DNA of 41,775 nt from Methanobacteriota archaeon (GTDB taxonomy: Archaea; Thermoplasmatota; Poseidoniia; Poseidoniales; Poseidoniaceae), in NCBI GenBank assembly GCA_002710015.1, contig PAOW01000017.1:1-41775 (forward strand), written 5' to 3'. The notes beneath the pieces are model-generated. The model made no database searches. It was not told the origin of the DNA and saw only the letters and a program-made list of their open reading frames with translations. This document shows, in pieces, positions 37,995 to 41,775 of the stretch. A program made the translations under genes and the position numbers. Position 1 is the stretch's first letter; each line of letters begins with the position of its first letter.

Positions 37995-39272
37995 ATGTCT
38001 GGAGACAATTTATTGAATGTCGCTGGAATTGCAAAAGAGGGTAGTGACACCATATTCAGTTGGTTCGCACGTTATCAGAATGCCAAAAAAGAAGGTAAAG
38101 ATGCAGTCAATGGCACAGTAGGTGCGCTGTTAGAGGATGATGGTAGTCTGGCAGTGAACAAAGTTGTTGATGCCGCTATTAGAGAATCTCCTCCAATAGA
38201 GTTTTCTGCATACGCTCCTCTTGCAGGGCTTCCTGACTTTCTAGACTTGTGCAAGACCTTAGCCTTTGGAGATGCAAGAAATACCCTTGAAGACCTTGGT
38301 TTTAATTTCTCATCTACCGCAAGCCCGGGTGGCAGTGGAGCATTATTTCTAGCAGCAAATAATTTTCTTGAGCGTGGTCAAACCGCTTTACTGCGCGACA
38401 GATATTGGGGGCCGTACAAAGGCTTCTTGCAAAATAACGGGCAAGATTACGTCACGTGGCCTTTAATTCCCAAAAATAAAGATTCATCTCATCCACACTT
38501 TGCTAGAGAAGAATTTGAATCTCAGTTAGAGATGTTATGTTCAAAACAGAACAAAGTAATGGTATGGCTTAACGATCCAGCGCACAATCCTACTGGACTA
38601 TCAATGACACCAAATGGTCGTTCAGTATGCCTTAACTCATTTGTTAATTCCGCCATCAAAAATGAAGATGTTGGCCATACTCTTCTAATTGACTCTGCAT
38701 ACAGTCTTTATGCCGACGAGCCACATGCTTGGGCTGACACGATTTTAGAGGAGATTGAAAACGGTTTAATGTGGCCTGAAAACCTGTTAATCTGCGTTGC
38801 TGTTTCTCTGTCTAAATCCCACACAATCTATGGGTTGAGGACTGGTGGTTTGGTTTGTCTCCATCCTGACAAAGAGGTCACTGATAGACTGAACACAGTC
38901 ATGAGTGTAACGGGAAGACAAACTTGGAGCGCCACACCAAGGGTTGGTCAATACAGTATCAGTAAAATGCATTCAACCCCTGAAGGAGGGGACGCTTGGG
39001 GAGTTGAAAGAGACAGACTAAAGGAGCTTCTAGATACGAGGAGAAAATCATTAATCGAAGAATGTAACAACAGAGGTGTATCATTGAATCCAACTATGGA
39101 TGGTTTCTTTGCATGGATTGAGTCTGATGACTCGGTTAAAATAGCAGAAAGATGTGCAGAGCACGATGTATACTTGGTTCCTCTGTCAGGAGGAGTCAGA
39201 ATCGGATTGTGCGCTCTAGCAGCCAACGATATGCCAAAAGTTGCTGAAGCTCTAAAGATTGCAATGGGTTGA
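37995..39272 (+). CDS. Class I/II PLP aminotransferase (aspartate/aromatic type)
   Basis: A 425-residue fold-type I pyridoxal-phosphate enzyme. Visible are 'YAPLAGLPDFLDLCKTLAFG', 'PGGSGALFLAANNF' (cofactor phosphate loop), 'LNDPAHNPTG' (substrate-binding Asn-Pro-x-Gly), 'LLIDSAYSLYAD' (pyridine-binding Asp) and the Schiff-base lysine K274 in 'SLSKSHTIYGLRTGG'. 'VYLVPLSGGVRIGLCAL' has the C-terminal carboxylate-binding arginine. The 'SKSHTIYGLRTG' stretch resembles the aspartate/aromatic aminotransferase I-alpha branch more than I-gamma. The substrate is uncertain: aspartate, aromatic or branched amino acids are possible. ATG 37995 is chosen over TTG 37989. It leads a plus-strand operon with a zinc-ribbon protein and folD. 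Confidence 0.85.
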   Translation: MSGDNLLNVAGIAKEGSDTIFSWFARYQNAKKEGKDAVNGTVGALLEDDGSLAVNKVVDAAIRESPPIEFSAYAPLAGLPDFLDLCKTLAFGDARNTLEDLGFNFSSTASPGGSGALFLAANNFLERGQTALLRDRYWGPYKGFLQNNGQDYVTWPLIPKNKDSSHPHFAREEFESQLEMLCSKQNKVMVWLNDPAHNPTGLSMTPNGRSVCLNSFVNSAIKNEDVGHTLLIDSAYSLYADEPHAWADTILEEIENGLMWPENLLICVAVSLSKSHTIYGLRTGGLVCLHPDKEVTDRLNTVMSVTGRQTWSATPRVGQYSISKMHSTPEGGDAWGVERDRLKELLDTRRKSLIEECNNRGVSLNPTMDGFFAWIESDDSVKIAERCAEHDVYLVPLSGGVRIGLCALAANDMPKVAEALKIAMG

Positions 39273-39276
39273 TTTG

Positions 39277-39654
39277 GTGAAGAATGTCAGGGAAAATTTC
39301 CTTATTTCTGGAATTGTGTTGATAGTTTCTGGTGCAGTCCTTTCTCTCTCTGTCAACATAATTATGGGAGCAATTTCAGGAGTCAGTGGTATCCTTTGTT
39401 TTATCGCTGGAATGTCAACACCTTCTCAGATGGGTATGAGTCCAGAAGCTGTTGAATCATGGACTCCATCTATGGAGACTTTACCGGATGCTGGAAGATT
39501 CATGTATCGTGTAGATGTAACCATGGATGAACCCATCAAGACTACGATATTGTGTGGACCTTGTGGAAATCTAGATGTTATCGAAGGCTCAAAACCAGAT
39601 AGATACACTTGCACGTCCTGCGGTAAATTGCTGTGGGGCGACGAATCTGAGTAA
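39277..39654 (+). CDS. Small membrane protein with C-terminal zinc ribbon
   Basis: About 125 residues. Two hydrophobic segments ('FLISGIVLIVSGAVLSLSV' and 'IMGAISGVSGILCFIAGM') are followed by a hydrophilic region and a C-terminal zinc ribbon: 'CGPCG' and 'CTSCG' separated by about 18 residues. The fold places the ribbon on the same side as the termini, probably the cytoplasm. The family is not recognised. Similar small zinc-ribbon membrane proteins occur elsewhere in this window (28007). There is no ATG before residue 36 of the longest reading. Starts at TTG 39259, TTG 39274 or GTG 39277 are possible. I prefer GTG 39277, which lies 4 nt past the aminotransferase stop and implies coupling. 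Confidence 0.65.
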   Translation: MKNVRENFLISGIVLIVSGAVLSLSVNIIMGAISGVSGILCFIAGMSTPSQMGMSPEAVESWTPSMETLPDAGRFMYRVDVTMDEPIKTTILCGPCGNLDVIEGSKPDRYTCTSCGKLLWGDESE

Positions 39655-39701
39655 CGGGTCTCAATCACAATCCTCATCATCATTATCTATCTGGAAGAAT
39701 C

Positions 39702-40568
39702 ATGTCCGCTGTTCGGTTAGATGGAAAAGCCTGCGCAGCGAGTTTGGAAGAGAGACTAAAACATCGAATATCAAACTGTAAAAATCAGCCACATTTGGCT
39801 GTTATCATAGTTGGAGATGATCCTGCATCCCACGTTTACGTACGAAATAAGATTCTATCCTGCGAAAGGTTAGGCATCAAATCAACTCACATCCAATTGC
39901 CTGATGAAACTGGCCAAGAAGAAGTTCAGAAGATCATTCTTGAGTTGAATGAGGATAGTACACTACATGGTATTCTAATACAATCTCCACTACCTTCGCA
40001 TCTAGATGAAGGCTCATTGACTGATTTAATTGACCCCAGGAAAGATGTTGATGGTTTTCATCCGGTAAATCTCGGACGAATTGTCCAGGGAAGATTAGAC
40101 GGTATGATTCCATGCACACCCTCTGGCGTCATGGAAATGCTGAGATGGGCAAATATTGAGTTAGAGGGCAAAAAAGCAGTAGTAATAGGGCGTTCGTTTA
40201 ATGTTGGCATGCCACAAGCTCTCCTTTTGGCTGCAAAAGGTGCAGATTCAACAGTCACAATCGTTCATTCTAGGACACTGGATGCAAAATCGGAATGCTT
40301 GTCGGCAGATATTGTAATAGCGGCAGTTGGCCGTCCTGAAATGGTTAGAAAAGACTGGATAAAACCCGGTGCTGTTGTGATTGACGTGGGTATTAATCGG
40401 GTCGAAGATTCAACAAGGGATAGAGGTTGGCGTTTAGCAGGAGATGTTCATCCTGACGTCTCAGATGTGGCATCAATAGTTTCTCCTGTTCCTGGTGGTG
40501 TTGGACCTATGACGGTAGCTATGTTGATGGCAAACACAGTTTCGTCGGCTGAAAGCCAACATTCTTGA
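39702..40568 (+). CDS. folD: Bifunctional methylenetetrahydrofolate dehydrogenase/methenyltetrahydrofolate cyclohydrolase
   Basis: A 288-residue FolD that interconverts 5,10-methylene- and 10-formyl-tetrahydrofolate using NADP. Motifs are 'VGDDPASHVYVRNK' with the catalytic tyrosine Y46 and lysine K50, 'GILIQSPLPSHLDE', 'DPRKDVDGFHPVNLGRI', 'IPCTPSGVMEML', the nucleotide-binding 'VVIGRSFNVGMPQALLL' (usually G-R-S-x-x-V-G-x-P), and 'PVPGGVGPMTVAMLM'. Length is normal and all catalytic residues are present. FolD in archaea is patchy and often regarded as acquired from bacteria; its presence implies tetrahydrofolate use, which fits panB at 4282. It starts 47 nt after the zinc-ribbon gene with a weak GGAAG upstream. 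Confidence 0.96.
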   Translation: MSAVRLDGKACAASLEERLKHRISNCKNQPHLAVIIVGDDPASHVYVRNKILSCERLGIKSTHIQLPDETGQEEVQKIILELNEDSTLHGILIQSPLPSHLDEGSLTDLIDPRKDVDGFHPVNLGRIVQGRLDGMIPCTPSGVMEMLRWANIELEGKKAVVIGRSFNVGMPQALLLAAKGADSTVTIVHSRTLDAKSECLSADIVIAAVGRPEMVRKDWIKPGAVVIDVGINRVEDSTRDRGWRLAGDVHPDVSDVASIVSPVPGGVGPMTVAMLMANTVSSAESQHS

Positions 40569-40590
40569 GTTCCAGCCGTCTCATACCAAC

Positions 40591-41331
40591 ATGGACCCGA
40601 GGTATCCAAAGGTTGGCTTTGCTGCTAACACGGCGACGCTCATCCTTTTGATATCGATTTTATTTTCCGCATTCCTCCCTTTTGTCACAGAAAAGGGGTG
40701 GGGGCTTACAGAGACTGTATTGGCGGTAACTACTGTGGTTACAATTGGGATTTCCTGGTGGGCAAAGAGAGAAAATGTCACTCCAGTAGTCCATTCACAC
40801 GGTGATTCAGAATCTCAATATCAAGCGTTAGAGGACTTACCAACAATGGTCAGTTTGGAAGACAATGAGGATCTTATCAATCCTAATACAGCGGCAGTAA
40901 TAGCCTCGATATTAGGAGAATCATCATATCAAGAAGATGCCTCTGTTAAGGGTGCGATAGAGACACTGAGCACTGGAGATATTGGGAAATCATCTGCTGA
41001 AGCAGTGGCCATGAATAAGTCCATAATAGACTCAGATGTAAAAGAATCAATCGATTTAGGCCATGGCAGCGAACCTGCAATATCGGATACAAGTATACCA
41101 GAAATCCCCGATATTCCTGACGAACAGTCCGGTTATGCCAAATTTGACATGCGTGGTTTCCAAACCCATGGGATACCGTCAATACCACTTCCTAACATCG
41201 ATGATGACAAACAACAAAATGTTGAGATTGACCTACCTGAGATGCTTGATTTAGACGACTTGTTTGAAGATGATAAAGAGGAATCCAATCTACCTCCTTT
41301 AAACCTTCCAGAGCTTCCAGATTTTGAGTGA
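40591..41331 (+). CDS. Membrane protein with two helices and a long acidic tail
   Basis: A 246-residue protein. Two helices at about residues 9-32 ('FAANTATLILLISILFSAFL') and 42-57 ('TVLAVTTVVTIGISWW') are followed by about 185 hydrophilic, strongly acidic residues with no predicted globular family. Short proline-leucine-aspartate phrases recur towards the end ('PEIPDIPDE', 'LPNIDDD', 'LPEMLDLDDLFEDD', 'LPPLNLPELPDFE'), which look like linear binding motifs in a disordered tail. The tail is probably cytoplasmic. I do not recognise the family. The gene follows folD by 22 nt and precedes the PHP gene by 4 nt, so it is operonic, but no functional link is clear. Confidence 0.65.
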   Translation: MDPRYPKVGFAANTATLILLISILFSAFLPFVTEKGWGLTETVLAVTTVVTIGISWWAKRENVTPVVHSHGDSESQYQALEDLPTMVSLEDNEDLINPNTAAVIASILGESSYQEDASVKGAIETLSTGDIGKSSAEAVAMNKSIIDSDVKESIDLGHGSEPAISDTSIPEIPDIPDEQSGYAKFDMRGFQTHGIPSIPLPNIDDDKQQNVEIDLPEMLDLDDLFEDDKEESNLPPLNLPELPDFE

Positions 41332-41335
41332 TAAC

Positions 41336-41775
41336 ATGTGGACTGAAAAAGTAGATTTACATAGCCACTCATACCATAGTGACGGATTACACTCTCCTAG
41401 AGAGATGGCACAAAGAGCGTATAACTCCGGAGTCAGGGTTTGGTCACTCACCGATCACGATACAATCTCTGGATGGGACGAAGCAAAATCAGCTTGTAAA
41501 GAAATAGGGATTAGATTTTTGCCGGGTGTTGAAATAACCTGTGAAGTGGAAATCGATAGTGCCACACACAACACAACATCGTGGCATTTGCTAGCATACT
41601 TTCCCGATGGCGCTTCTGAGGAGTTTGAGAATTGGCTTACTGATGTTAAAGAATCAAGGGTTCCTCGGATGATGAATATGCTATTAGCACTTCAAGAATT
41701 TGACATATACATCACTATTGAGGAGGTGGAAAAATATGCAGAGGGGACTATCACTAGACCTCACTTAGCTAGAGC
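41336..41775 (+). CDS. PHP-domain metal-dependent phosphoesterase, N-terminal part (3' end outside window)
   Basis: The first 146 residues of a PHP-domain protein. 'VDLHSHSYHSDG' provides the first histidine cluster, 'SLTDHDTISGWDEA' the second, and 'FLPGVEITCEV' the metal-binding glutamate. 'TSWHLLAYFPD' contains a further conserved histidine. Stand-alone proteins of this layout (YciV/RNase AM-like or histidinol-phosphatase-like) hydrolyse phosphate esters or 3',5'-bisphosphates using two or three metal ions. The missing C-terminus would be needed to tell which. The end 'EGTITRPHLAR' matches the 'GRPHIA' motif of the YciV group, which favours that type. The start ATG has GAGTGAT upstream, overlapping the stop of the preceding gene. 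Confidence 0.85.
   Translation, partial: MWTEKVDLHSHSYHSDGLHSPREMAQRAYNSGVRVWSLTDHDTISGWDEAKSACKEIGIRFLPGVEITCEVEIDSATHNTTSWHLLAYFPDGASEEFENWLTDVKESRVPRMMNMLLALQEFDIYITIEEVEKYAEGTITRPHLAR

Noticed and set aside
1-41775. CRISPR arrays, insertion sequences, integrases or phage genes
   Set aside because: No direct-repeat arrays, transposase or integrase motifs, or terminal repeats were seen; both tRNA genes lack adjacent duplicated ends that would mark integration.

Overview
The window looks like a chromosomal stretch of a planktonic euryarchaeon, most likely Marine Group II (Candidatus Poseidoniales). The archaeal assignment is direct. There is a clamp-loader small subunit (RfcS), an archaeal-type PheS, and an elongator tRNA-Met interrupted at 37/38 by an intron with a textbook bulge-helix-bulge motif. 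Several genes have TATA-like boxes about 26 nt before the start codon, as in leaderless archaeal mRNAs, while genes inside operons have GGTGAT-type ribosome sites. The Marine Group II placement is inference from the AT-rich sequence, the very large Ig-like surface proteins with acidic cytoplasmic tails, and the general gene set.

Layout. Positions 1-507 hold the end of a TPR protein. Positions 550-7854 hold a catabolic-looking cluster: a luciferase-like monooxygenase, an asparaginase-II-type amidohydrolase, a 2-aminomuconate-semialdehyde dehydrogenase, PanB, a small membrane protein on the other strand, a class III ring-cleaving dioxygenase (AmnB-like), and a fusion of the dioxygenase's non-catalytic subunit (AmnA-like) with a 2-aminomuconate deaminase (AmnD-like). 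An APC permease follows at 7990. Together AmnB, AmnA, AmnC and AmnD would carry a 2-aminophenol-type ring through cleavage, oxidation and deamination to the 2-hydroxymuconate (4-oxalocrotonate) level, so the core of a meta-cleavage pathway is present. The later steps are not in the window.

Positions 9426-21152 (minus strand) hold two cell-surface proteins. One is a giant of about 3026 residues built of seven DNRLRE-plus-Fn3-like modules and about eight Ig-like domains. The other, 864 residues, looks like the Ig-like and membrane-anchor half on its own. Positions 21286-23340 hold rfcS, a convergent membrane protein and the intron-containing tRNA-Met. Positions 23429-26194 hold an RND/MMPL exporter. 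From 26195 to 37723 nearly everything is on the minus strand: a DUF2237 protein, an acyltransferase-3, a tiny zinc-ribbon protein without a normal start codon, two small membrane proteins, an SPFH/Band 7 protein, a 961-residue protein resembling the CD36/LIMP-2 scavenger-receptor family, pyruvate kinase, two YbjQ-type proteins, a membrane protein and pheS. After tRNA-Thr (minus), a plus-strand operon carries an aminotransferase, a zinc-ribbon membrane protein, folD, a membrane protein with an acidic tail, and a PHP-domain protein cut by the window end.

The two items most worth pursuing are the AmnB/AmnA-AmnD/AmnC aromatic ring-cleavage module with its subunit-enzyme fusion, and the CD36-like receptor encoded beside an SPFH protein.
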